From: Pirellulales bacterium
GTDB taxonomy: Bacteria; Planctomycetota; Planctomycetia; Pirellulales; JACPPG01
Assembly: GCA_035546535.1 (NCBI GenBank)
Contig: DASZWQ010000078.1
Span: forward strand, 1 to 45,437
Length of the DNA stretch: 45,437 nucleotides
Reading direction: 5' to 3'
The notes under the pieces are model-generated. The model saw only the letters and a program-made list of their open reading frames with translations, ran no database searches and was not told the origin of the DNA. This document shows positions 26,112 to 33,245 of this stretch, in pieces. The position numbers and the translations under genes were made by a program. The first letter of the stretch is position 1. Each line of letters starts with the position of its first letter.

Positions 26112-29100
26112 TCACTGTGTTTTCGTTTCAAGCTGAGCCAGCTGGCGGTGCGCCAGATGCAAGGCCAGGGGCAAGGCCCACTTGGCGATTCCTTCGCTAT
26201 GCTGCGGAGTCGTTGTGTCGAGCTTTGCCACGAGCTTGGTCAACGATTCGAGCTGTTTGGCTTGCGCATCCCGATCGCCAACATCGCGGTAGGCGAGCGT
26301 GAGCATCGTTTCGGCCGTGAGTCGGCTAATGCGAATCTGATCGAGCCGGCGCGGCGCGGCGAGTTCGGCAAAGCCATGGATCGGTAGCGCCTTGGATAAG
26401 GTCGCGATTGCTTCGGCGGGCTGGCCCGCGCGATATTGCAATGACCCGTACAGGGTTTGGAACACCGGATTGCGCTGATCGGACGCCGCCAGACCCTGGG
26501 CGATGGCCAGTGCGCCCTGCAAGTCGGGCAAGGCTCTTTCGCCCGCCATGCAAGCCATGGCGATGGCGGCACGTTCGGGCAGGCCGTCGCTGGTGCCAAA
26601 GCGATTCAAGAAGTCAGCGCAAGTGGTCTGGTAGCCGACGGTATCGCCGGCAGCCAGTTGCACCATGGCGAGCTGGTAAAGCGTTTTCCAGGTCGGGCCA
26701 CTGACCTCGAGCGCCCGCGCAAAGGGCTTCACCGCTTCCTGCCACTGACCGAGCATGGCCAGCGCATCGCCCAGGCCGTAGAAGACCTCGACCGTCGTAT
26801 ATCCGGCCGTGATCGCGGCGCCGTAATAGTCCCTGGCCAGTTTCCAGTTCCTCGTCGCCTCCTCTTTGTCGCCGGCTTCGTCCAAGAGGTTTCCCAGGTG
26901 CAGGTGCGCTCGGCCCACGCCCACCAGGTACAGCCCAACGCCTGGATGCTCGCGATCGAGTTCTTCGTAGATTTCCAGCGAGTGCCGATAGGAGGCTTCG
27001 GCCTCGGCGCGTTGGCCATTCAGCCGTTGCAGATAGGCGAGGTTGAAGTACTTGTGGCCCAGGTCGGCGCGATAGTCGGGGACACTTGGGTTTTCGCGTG
27101 CCAGCGCCTCGTAAATATCCACCGACCGCTTGAAGGAGGCCTCGGCGTCGGGCAGCCGATCCAGGTCGACTTGCACGACATACACGGCGTTGTAAGCGTT
27201 GGCTAGTTGCGCGCGGTACTCATTGATGGTCGGGTTGTCGCGCGCCAGTTTTTCATAGAGTTCGACGCTGCGCAGGTCGGCCGCTTCGGATTCCTTCAAG
27301 CGTCCGACGCGCCGCAGCAGCTCGCCCAGGAAGTAATAGACTCGGGCCACGCCCGCCTCATAGAGAGCAGTGCCCGGCGACGCTTGCAGCTGTGGTTCGT
27401 AGATCGATAGTGCCTGGCGCAGCGCGGCCTCGGATTCCGTGGTCCGATTGAGTGACGACAGCAATGACCCAAGGCTGGCCGAGACGTTGGCCGATTTGGT
27501 CACGTACTCGGTCGCATCGGGTTGCTCGCGGGCCAGTCGTTCGTAAATCGAGAGCGCTTGACGGTACGCTGCCTCGGCGCCGGCCAGATCGGGCGACCCG
27601 GCCAGCACTCTTCCGCGCCAGTGATAAGCCAGCGCTAATCCGCTTTGATAGTTGACATTGGCCGGCTCGCGATCGACCAGGCGCGTGTACAGGTCGATGG
27701 CCTTGTCGAACGAGGCCACCGCTTCTCCCGGTGCGCCGATCGCGTCGGTAATATTGCCAACCCGGATGTACGTGGCGGCGAGCTCGCCTTGCAGCGCCGG
27801 ATCGTCTGCCTGCTCGCCGATGAATCGCTTGTAGTACGCAAGCGCCGAGTCGAGCAGCTCTTTGCGCAGCGGTTGCAGTCCGGGCACGTTCAGCAACTTG
27901 CTTTCGCTGACGGAGGTGAAGTAATCGTTTACCGCTTCACGAGCTTGCTCGAAATTCGCTTCGGCCACGGCGCGCTGTTTTTCGACTTCGCTGCGCTCGG
28001 CCTCGGCCAGCCGCTCGGCGCGCGTCGCGCGGACCGCTTGCCATGTGCTAACGATGATTCCGCCGATCAGTGCCAAGACGACGAACGACGCTGTAACGAG
28101 CGGCACGCGATTGCGACGCGCAAACTTCCGACAACGGTCGATCGTTGAAGGCGAATGAGCATCCACCGGCTCGTCGCGCAGATAGCGCTGGATGTCACGG
28201 GCCAGGCTGTTGGGGGTCTCGTAGCGCTTCGTGCGGTCCTTCTCCAGCGCCTTCAGCACGATCCAGTCGAGATCGCCACGCAGGACTTGCGCCAAGCGAC
28301 CGGGCTCGACCTTGCGCTGCGCCGCGACCATGGTGCGGGTTTGTCCGAGCGTGTCGACGAAGGCGCTCGGTCTGGTGGCTTCCTCTTCGCAAATGATGCG
28401 GCGCACTTCGTCGTAAGAGGCCTCGCGAATCCGCTCGCGACTGAAGGGCGTCGTGCCGGTCAGCAGCTCGTACAGCAGCACGCCCAGGGAATAAATGTCG
28501 CTGCGCGTATCGACGTCGATGGCCGACAACTCGGCCTGTTCGGGGCTCATGTACAGCGGAGTCCCGATCATCTGCGCAAAGTTCGTAAAGAGCGTCTTGT
28601 CGGTGAGCTGCTGATTGGTCGCCTTGGCGACGCCAAAATCGATCACCTTGGGCACGGGCCGGCCGTCAAGCGAGGTCACCAGCACGTTGGAAGGCTTCAG
28701 ATCACGATGAATGATCCCCTTTTGGTGCGCGTGCTGAACAGCGCTACAAACCTTGATGAACAGCTCGAGCCGATCGGGCACGGACAACTGCGCTTGATTG
28801 CAATACTCGGTAATGGGAACGCCGCGAACGAGTTCCATGACAAAGTACGGGCGGCCCGCCTCGGTCGCTCCGGCATCCAGGACGCGGGCGATGTTCGGAT
28901 GGTCCATAAGGGCCAAGGCCTGTCGCTCGGCCTCGAAGCGGGCGATCACCTGCCGAGTATCCATGCCCGGCTTGACGATCTTCAGGGCGACGCGTCTGCG
29001 GACGGGGAATTGCTGGTCCGCCATGTAAACGACGCCCATGCCCCCTTCGCCGATCTCTTGCAAAAGCTTGTAAGGACCGATGATGGTCCGCTGGCCTTCG

Positions 29101-29315
29101 GACCCTGGGGCGACGGCCGCGGCGGTAACCTCGACGGCGGGGTGGTTGAGAAAATCGCCGGCGTTTTCCAGGGCGCGCACCAGCCCTTCGACCTCCGCAC
29201 GCAGCGCGGCGTTACCGCCGCAAGCCTCGTTCAGGAAGGCTTCTCGGTCGGTGGCCGCGCTGATCTCGATCGCCCGGCCGAAAATGGATTTTGCGTCGGC
29301 AGCATGAGCCTTCAT
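26112..29315 (-). CDS. Membrane Ser/Thr protein kinase with TPR C-terminus
   Basis: A 1067-residue Hanks-type kinase. Visible motifs are the glycine loop GEGGMGVVYMA (89-99), catalytic lysine K112 in VALKIVK, HRDLKPSN (203-210, D205 catalytic), DFG (226-228), the activation segment GTPLYMSPEQ (251-260) and RSDIYSLGVLLYELLTG. A single transmembrane helix follows at about 404-424. The remaining 600 residues are tandem TPR-like helices, with a coiled-coil-like stretch just after the membrane (about 430-460). The order 'cytoplasmic kinase, one membrane helix, TPR outside' is common in planctomycetes. The N-terminal 75 residues resemble the short helical leader of this kinase type. The gene starts 95 bp after a sigma factor gene on the same strand, so they probably form one transcript; kinase control of that sigma factor is inference from the known planctomycete association of ECF sigma factors with such kinases. 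Confidence 0.95.
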   Translation of the reverse strand: MKAHAADAKSIFGRAIEISAATDREAFLNEACGGNAALRAEVEGLVRALENAGDFLNHPAVEVTAAAVAPGSEGQRTIIGPYKLLQEIGEGGMGVVYMADQQFPVRRRVALKIVKPGMDTRQVIARFEAERQALALMDHPNIARVLDAGATEAGRPYFVMELVRGVPITEYCNQAQLSVPDRLELFIKVCSAVQHAHQKGIIHRDLKPSNVLVTSLDGRPVPKVIDFGVAKATNQQLTDKTLFTNFAQMIGTPLYMSPEQAELSAIDVDTRSDIYSLGVLLYELLTGTTPFSRERIREASYDEVRRIICEEEATRPSAFVDTLGQTRTMVAAQRKVEPGRLAQVLRGDLDWIVLKALEKDRTKRYETPNSLARDIQRYLRDEPVDAHSPSTIDRCRKFARRNRVPLVTASFVVLALIGGIIVSTWQAVRATRAERLAEAERSEVEKQRAVAEANFEQAREAVNDYFTSVSESKLLNVPGLQPLRKELLDSALAYYKRFIGEQADDPALQGELAATYIRVGNITDAIGAPGEAVASFDKAIDLYTRLVDREPANVNYQSGLALAYHWRGRVLAGSPDLAGAEAAYRQALSIYERLAREQPDATEYVTKSANVSASLGSLLSSLNRTTESEAALRQALSIYEPQLQASPGTALYEAGVARVYYFLGELLRRVGRLKESEAADLRSVELYEKLARDNPTINEYRAQLANAYNAVYVVQVDLDRLPDAEASFKRSVDIYEALARENPSVPDYRADLGHKYFNLAYLQRLNGQRAEAEASYRHSLEIYEELDREHPGVGLYLVGVGRAHLHLGNLLDEAGDKEEATRNWKLARDYYGAAITAGYTTVEVFYGLGDALAMLGQWQEAVKPFARALEVSGPTWKTLYQLAMVQLAAGDTVGYQTTCADFLNRFGTSDGLPERAAIAMACMAGERALPDLQGALAIAQGLAASDQRNPVFQTLYGSLQYRAGQPAEAIATLSKALPIHGFAELAAPRRLDQIRISRLTAETMLTLAYRDVGDRDAQAKQLESLTKLVAKLDTTTPQHSEGIAKWALPLALHLAHRQLAQLETKTQ

Positions 29316-29410
29316 TGCGCGCGCCCCTCCGGAAAGGCCCGATAACTAGTCATGCGACGAGAACGACCACCGACTGCCAAGAATTTGGCAATTATTTTTT
29401 ATCGCACGGT

Positions 29411-29986
29411 TCAATCCCGGGACCGGCCGAGCTTGCGGGCAAGCCAGGCGCGGGCGAAAGCCCAATCCCGGTACGCCGTCCGGCTGGAGATGCCCAAAAG
29501 CGTCGCCACCTCGTCCAACGTCAAAGCCGCGAAGAAATGGAGTTTTACAACCTCGGCTGCCTGATGATCGACCTGGTCCAACAGTTCCAACGACTCATGG
29601 ACAGCCAACACATCGTCGTCGGGGTCTGTTACGGCCGGCTCGACATCGTCGGAAGCGATTCGCGCGAATTCTCCTCCATGCTTAATGCGGCCTTTGCGGC
29701 GGGCGCTCTCGACAAGAATTCGCCGCATAGCTTCCGCCGCGGCGGCATAGAAATGGCCCCGGCCATCCCACTGCCCCTGCCCCTCGGCTTCGGAGCCGCG
29801 GGGAACGAGCCGTAGATAGGCTTCATGGACAAGCGCCGTGGGATCGAGCGTCTGGCCGGGCTTTTCGGCCGCCAACTTGTGAGCTGCCAACCGCCGCAGC
29901 TCGGCGTAGACCAGGGGCAAAAGTTCTTCCGCCCCTTGTGGGTCACCGCGCTCGATCCGGGAAAGAATCTCGGTTACGTCGGCCAT
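29411..29986 (-). CDS. ECF-type sigma-70 family RNA polymerase sigma factor
   Basis: A 191-residue sigma factor. I chose the ATG at 29986 (MADVTEILSRIERGDPQGAE), because the longer frame upstream has low-complexity sequence unlike any sigma factor. Region 2 covers about residues 5-100, with LDPTALVHEAYLRL at 48-60 and the helix around AAEAMRRILVESARRK. Region 4 is the helix-turn-helix at about 140-185, LTLDEVATLLGISSRTAYRD. It matches the planctomycete-abundant ECF-like family (TIGR02999 type), which is often encoded next to Ser/Thr kinases, as here. No anti-sigma factor gene is seen; the downstream kinase may take that role. Its target promoters are unknown, and the PEP-CTERM and giant genes downstream are plausible candidates. 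Confidence 0.93.
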   Translation of the reverse strand: MADVTEILSRIERGDPQGAEELLPLVYAELRRLAAHKLAAEKPGQTLDPTALVHEAYLRLVPRGSEAEGQGQWDGRGHFYAAAAEAMRRILVESARRKGRIKHGGEFARIASDDVEPAVTDPDDDVLAVHESLELLDQVDHQAAEVVKLHFFAALTLDEVATLLGISSRTAYRDWAFARAWLARKLGRSRD

Positions 29987-30377
29987 CGTCGGTCCATGAT
30001 AGCGGGCTGAAAGCGCGGTGCCACCTACGCCAATTAATGCCCCAAAATGCCCCGGGTTCGCGGCCAGGAGGTGCGATTTTCTACTTCCCGTCCCTGGCAA
30101 GAGGGCCAGGCGAGGGTCTCGATTGTCGGCAGCGCACGTGCCATTCTTTATCCGGCACGTCGAACTGTGCCGATCGATTCTACCTCTCACCCTGCCCTCT
30201 ACCCCCTCTACCCGAGGGAAGGGGGGGGCGACGTTGCCTGCTGCCACCAAGGAAAGCGGTGACGGAAGCGGTTATGTTACAGGATGGTTGGCGCTGTCGT
30301 TGGTTCAGGGCATTGCAGAAAGTTCCCGCTTCGTCGTACAGGAAATACGTACATTGATGGAAAAGCGAGGAAGCCCG
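29987..30377. promoter_or_regulatory. Divergent intergenic region, sigma factor / NHL protein
   Basis: A 391-bp gap without a convincing gene. It must hold the promoters of the minus-strand sigma-kinase pair and the plus-strand NHL gene, though I see no clear -35/-10 pair. It contains a direct repeat of AATGCCCC (about 30036-30053) close to the sigma gene and a long imperfect palindrome at 30085-30225, listed separately. Confidence 0.5.
30085..30225. repeat. Imperfect palindromic element of about 140 bp
   Basis: The central hairpin pairs CACGTGCC (30135-30142) with GGCACGTC (30154-30161), one mismatch, around a short AT-rich loop. Flanking arms also pair imperfectly: GTCGGCA with TGTGCCGAT, and the C/G-rich outer pieces TTCCCGTCCCTGG and CGAGGGAAGG. 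The whole unit could fold into one long interrupted hairpin. It resembles REP or MITE-type dispersed elements without coding capacity. Confidence 0.5.
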
Positions 30378-31376
30378 ATGAAGATGCGCCGCCGGGATTT
30401 TGTGCGCTTGGCCGGCTGTGGGGTCGCAACGCTCGTGGTGCGGCCTCTCGGGGCGCAAGCACCTGGCCAGGATGAATCTGCACCTGCTCCCCGGGTCGTG
30501 CTGACCTGGGGGGCCAATGGTCACGGCGAGGGTGAGTTTGACATACCGATCGCGGTCGCCGTGAATCAGAAACAGGAGATCCTGGTCACCGACTTTCGGC
30601 AGTCGAACGCCGAGGCCAGGTCGCGCGTGCAACGCTTCGATCGTGAAGGGAGATTTTTAGGGGCCTTCGAAACCGATCCCATGCCCGGCGGCCTGGCCCT
30701 GGACGAAGAGGGTCTGCTTTATGTATCGCACATGATGAAGCACAAAGTGGCCGTCTACGATCCGGCTGGCAAACTTGTCCGCGAATTCGGCAAGCAAGGA
30801 ACAGGCCCCGGAGAGTTCGACCAGCCGGGCGGTATCGCCGTCGCGCGAGATGGATCGCTGTACATTGCCGACCAGGTAAACCGGCGCGTGCAGCGAGTTT
30901 CTCCGAAGGGCGAGCCGATCAGCGCCTGGGGCAAGTACGGCGTGGCGACCGGCGAGTTTGGCGGCAACTCATCGCCGAAAGGGCGTGGCGGCGGACCGCA
31001 CTTTCTGGCCTTCGACAGTCAGGATGACCTGTATACGACCGAGGCTTCGGTCGGTCGCGTGCAAAAATTCAAGGCGGACGGCACGTTTCTGCTGGCCTGG
31101 GGAGACAACGAAGTGGGGCCTGGCCATTTCGGCGGCCACAAGTACATGCCGGGGCCATTGGCCGTCGCGGTCGACCACAAGGACCAGGTTTGGGTAAGCT
31201 CTACAAATCACTACATCCACCAGTTCACGCCGGAAGGGCGCTTTGTGTGCCGAGTGGGTGGCGAAGGGTCGGAATCGGGCCAATTTCGATTGCCGCATGG
31301 ACTTGCCTTCGACGACGAGCATCACTTATACGTTGCCGATGCGCGGAACTCCCGGATACAAAAGCTGGCTGTTTGA
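30378..31376 (+). CDS. Tat-exported NHL-repeat beta-propeller protein
   Basis: A 332-residue protein from the ATG at 30378, which has GAGG seven bases upstream. The N-terminus MKMRRRDFVRLAG is a twin-arginine signal (RRxFVR) followed by a hydrophobic stretch and a likely cleavage site after LGAQA (residue 28). The rest is NHL repeats, for example GEGEFDIPIAVAVNQKQEIL, GPGEFDQPGGIAVARDGSLY, PGPLAVAVDHKDQVWV and SGQFRLPHGLAFDDEHHLY, each followed by RVQRF/RIQKL-type strands. Five to six repeats would close a propeller. NHL propellers bind partners or small ligands; no catalytic signature is seen. A longer frame upstream (from 30018 or 30357) overlaps the palindromic region and is unlikely. Confidence 0.9.
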   Translation: MKMRRRDFVRLAGCGVATLVVRPLGAQAPGQDESAPAPRVVLTWGANGHGEGEFDIPIAVAVNQKQEILVTDFRQSNAEARSRVQRFDREGRFLGAFETDPMPGGLALDEEGLLYVSHMMKHKVAVYDPAGKLVREFGKQGTGPGEFDQPGGIAVARDGSLYIADQVNRRVQRVSPKGEPISAWGKYGVATGEFGGNSSPKGRGGGPHFLAFDSQDDLYTTEASVGRVQKFKADGTFLLAWGDNEVGPGHFGGHKYMPGPLAVAVDHKDQVWVSSTNHYIHQFTPEGRFVCRVGGEGSESGQFRLPHGLAFDDEHHLYVADARNSRIQKLAV

Positions 31377-31490
31377 TGTGGTTTCCTGCCTTCACGGCCG
31401 CGGTTGAGTGGCAGGGCTTCTAACGGCACACGTCCGCGAGCGCCGACCCATCAGCTAAGCAAATCAAGAGTCGGAGAGACACAAAATCGT

Positions 31491-32213
31491 ATGGGAAGAA
31501 TTTTCGAGAAGCGTAAAGAGTCGATCTTCAAGACGGCGGCTCAGAAATCGAAGCTGTACGCCAAGTACGGCAAGCAACTGTACATGGCGGCCAAGAACGG
31601 CGTGCCCAACCCGGATGTGAATCCCGCCCTGCGGAGCATGGTGGAAAAGGCCAAGCGCGAGCAGGTCCCGAGCCATGTGATCGAAAAGGCGATCCAGAAA
31701 GCGGCCGGCGCGGGGGGCGAGGACTTCACGCCAGCGCGCTACGAAGGGTTTGGTCCCGGCGGCGCGCTGGTGATCGTCGATTGTCTGACCGACAACAATC
31801 AACGGACGATCTCCGAGGTTCGGAGTTGTTTCACGAAGACCGGCTCCAAGCTGGCGGCCAACGGCTCGGTCGTGATGTCGTTCGACCATTTGGCCGTTCT
31901 GTCGTTCAAGGGAGATAACGAAGACCAGGTGCTCGAGGCCATGTTCGCCGCGGATGTCGCCATCGACGAGGTCGAGAGCAAAGACGGCTACATTACGATC
32001 TTCGCGCCGCCGGCCGAGTTCTTCAAAGCCAAGACCGCCCTGCTCAATGCCTTCCCCAACGTCGAGCTGGAAACCCAGGAAATCACTTTCCTGCCGCAGA
32101 CCACGAAAACGCTCAGCGACGAGGAACGGCCGCTGTTCGAGAAGTTTCTCGAGATGCTGAACGACTGTGACGACGTGCAGGACATTTACCACAACGTCGC
32201 GCTTTCCAGTTGA
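31491..32213 (+). CDS. YebC/PmpR family protein (YeeN-like branch)
   Basis: A 240-residue protein of the YebC/TACO1 family, whose members act as DNA-binding regulators or as helpers of ribosomes on proline-rich stretches. The three-domain layout is visible: a basic helical N-terminus (KTAAQKSKLYAKYGKQLYMA), then VPSHVIEKAIQKAAG and YEGFGPGGALVIVDCLTDN (the conserved YEGxGPGG), then the C-terminal domain with SEVRSCFTKTGSKLAANGSV. The start MGRIFEKRK, rather than MAGHSKW, and the spacing of the N-terminal helix resemble E. coli YeeN more than YebC. The ATG at 31491 has GGAGAG about 12 bases upstream. It is flanked by unrelated genes and appears to be transcribed alone. Confidence 0.93.
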   Translation: MGRIFEKRKESIFKTAAQKSKLYAKYGKQLYMAAKNGVPNPDVNPALRSMVEKAKREQVPSHVIEKAIQKAAGAGGEDFTPARYEGFGPGGALVIVDCLTDNNQRTISEVRSCFTKTGSKLAANGSVVMSFDHLAVLSFKGDNEDQVLEAMFAADVAIDEVESKDGYITIFAPPAEFFKAKTALLNAFPNVELETQEITFLPQTTKTLSDEERPLFEKFLEMLNDCDDVQDIYHNVALSS

Positions 32214-32335
32214 CACGGGTCAGCATCGCGCACGTCCTCTTTAGTCGTTTCCGTCGCGGCGATGGTGCGCCGATTCGCTGCCCCTCGCAATCTCGACGGG
32301 GTGCGGCACCGAATTTGCCGCCTCTTGTTACTGCT

Positions 32336-32353
32336 GGTGCCCGGGTGGGCACC
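32336..32353. repeat. Perfect GGTGCCC/GGGCACC hairpin
   Basis: A 7-bp perfect stem, GGTGCCC-GGGT-GGGCACC, lies in the 273-bp gap between the YebC-family and CMD genes. An outer pair GTTACT (32327-32332) and AGTAAC also matches in reverse complement, so the unit is about 55 bp. There is no T-run, so it may be a repeat element or a weak terminator of the YebC-family gene. Confidence 0.5.
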
Positions 32354-32486
32354 GCCGGCTTGACACCCGTCGCAAGTAACGGCTGAGAAGTCAGGGATCG
32401 ATCGGGCCTGAATCCAGTCCGAGCAGGATGCGAGCGTATCGAGCAACCGCGAAAGAATTGAAAAGTGGGCAAGGGAGCGATCCGCA

Positions 32487-33101
32487 ATGCCAACGACCAT
32501 GTCCACGTCATTATCGAACGCGCAGGACGAACCATTTCTGACGCCGATTGAGCGGCCGGCCGGCTTGATCAAGAAGCTCGTCTATACCGCGATGCGGTGG
32601 CAATTCGGTAAGGTTCCGACGCCGATAAAGGTATTGCTTTCACGTCTGCCGACGGCGTTTGGCTTGTTTTCGGCCAGGATCAGCAAGCTCGACAGGAAGC
32701 TCTCTCTGCCGCGCGAAACGGTGATGTTGGTGCGCGAGCGCGTCGCCAGGCTGAACGTGTGCCTGTTCTGCATCGACATCGGTCGAGCGTTCGTCATCAA
32801 GGAGTCGATGAACGAGGCGAAGTTCGACGCCCTGGAAGACTATCGCACCAGCCCGTTGTTCTCGGAAGCCGAACGGGCGGCGCTAGACTACGTGACGGAA
32901 TTGACCAGATTCAAGCACGTCGATCCGGGGACATTCGACCGGCTGGCCGATCACTTTTCGGAGCGCCAGATTTGCGAGATCGTGTGGCTCGTGGCCAGCG
33001 AGCACTACTACAATATTTCCAACATCGGCCTGAATATCCATTCCGATATGCTGTGCGACATCAACCGAAATAGGAAGTCGGTCCCGTCCCGAGCTCGCTG
33101 A
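32487..33101 (+). CDS. Carboxymuconolactone decarboxylase / AhpD-like protein
   Basis: A 204-residue helical protein of the AhpD-like (CMD) superfamily. The key segment is ERVARLNVCLFCIDIGRAF with C92 and C95 forming the CxxC pair that gives alkylhydroperoxidase-type redox activity in relatives. The usual downstream histidine is replaced (D97, then G99-R100). Further helices include LSEAERAALDYVTELTR-like sequence (SEAERAALDYVTELT, residues 126-140) and the C-terminal ICEIVWLVASEHYYNISNIG, typical of the family. The ATG at 32487 has GGGAG 9 bases upstream. The likely role is a disulfide-exchange or peroxidase-like function; the substrate is not known. The next gene also encodes a redox protein, but it is separated by 144 bp. 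Confidence 0.85.
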   Translation: MPTTMSTSLSNAQDEPFLTPIERPAGLIKKLVYTAMRWQFGKVPTPIKVLLSRLPTAFGLFSARISKLDRKLSLPRETVMLVRERVARLNVCLFCIDIGRAFVIKESMNEAKFDALEDYRTSPLFSEAERAALDYVTELTRFKHVDPGTFDRLADHFSERQICEIVWLVASEHYYNISNIGLNIHSDMLCDINRNRKSVPSRAR

Positions 33102-33188
33102 CGGCCTCTTGGCTGCACAAGGGTCGCTAGCCAACGCGATTCCATCGGCGCTTGACCTTCGCGACGATCGCGCGTCCTCTCGACTCGA

Positions 33189-33194
33189 TATAAT
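33189..33194 (+). promoter_or_regulatory. Possible -10 element of the redox fusion gene
   Basis: TATAAT matches the sigma-70 -10 consensus exactly and lies about 50 bases before the ATG at 33246. The only TTGACC-like -35 sequence is 31 bases upstream, too far for a classical promoter, so recognition by the main sigma factor is uncertain. Confidence 0.3.
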
Positions 33195-33245
33195 CAGGGA
33201 CGACGCGGTCCAGGCTTTGACGGCACTTCTTGTGGATGGTTCTCG

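Noticed and set aside
28155..29345. Plus-strand open frame of 396 codons
   Set aside because: Antisense to the kinase domain, whose motifs are intact on the minus strand.
31464..32216. Minus-strand open frame of 250 codons
   Set aside because: Antisense to the YebC-family gene, which has a clear family match on the plus strand.
33152..33194. Classical sigma-70 promoter with TTGACC and TATAAT
   Set aside because: The spacing is 31 bases instead of 16-18; only the -10 match is kept, at low confidence.
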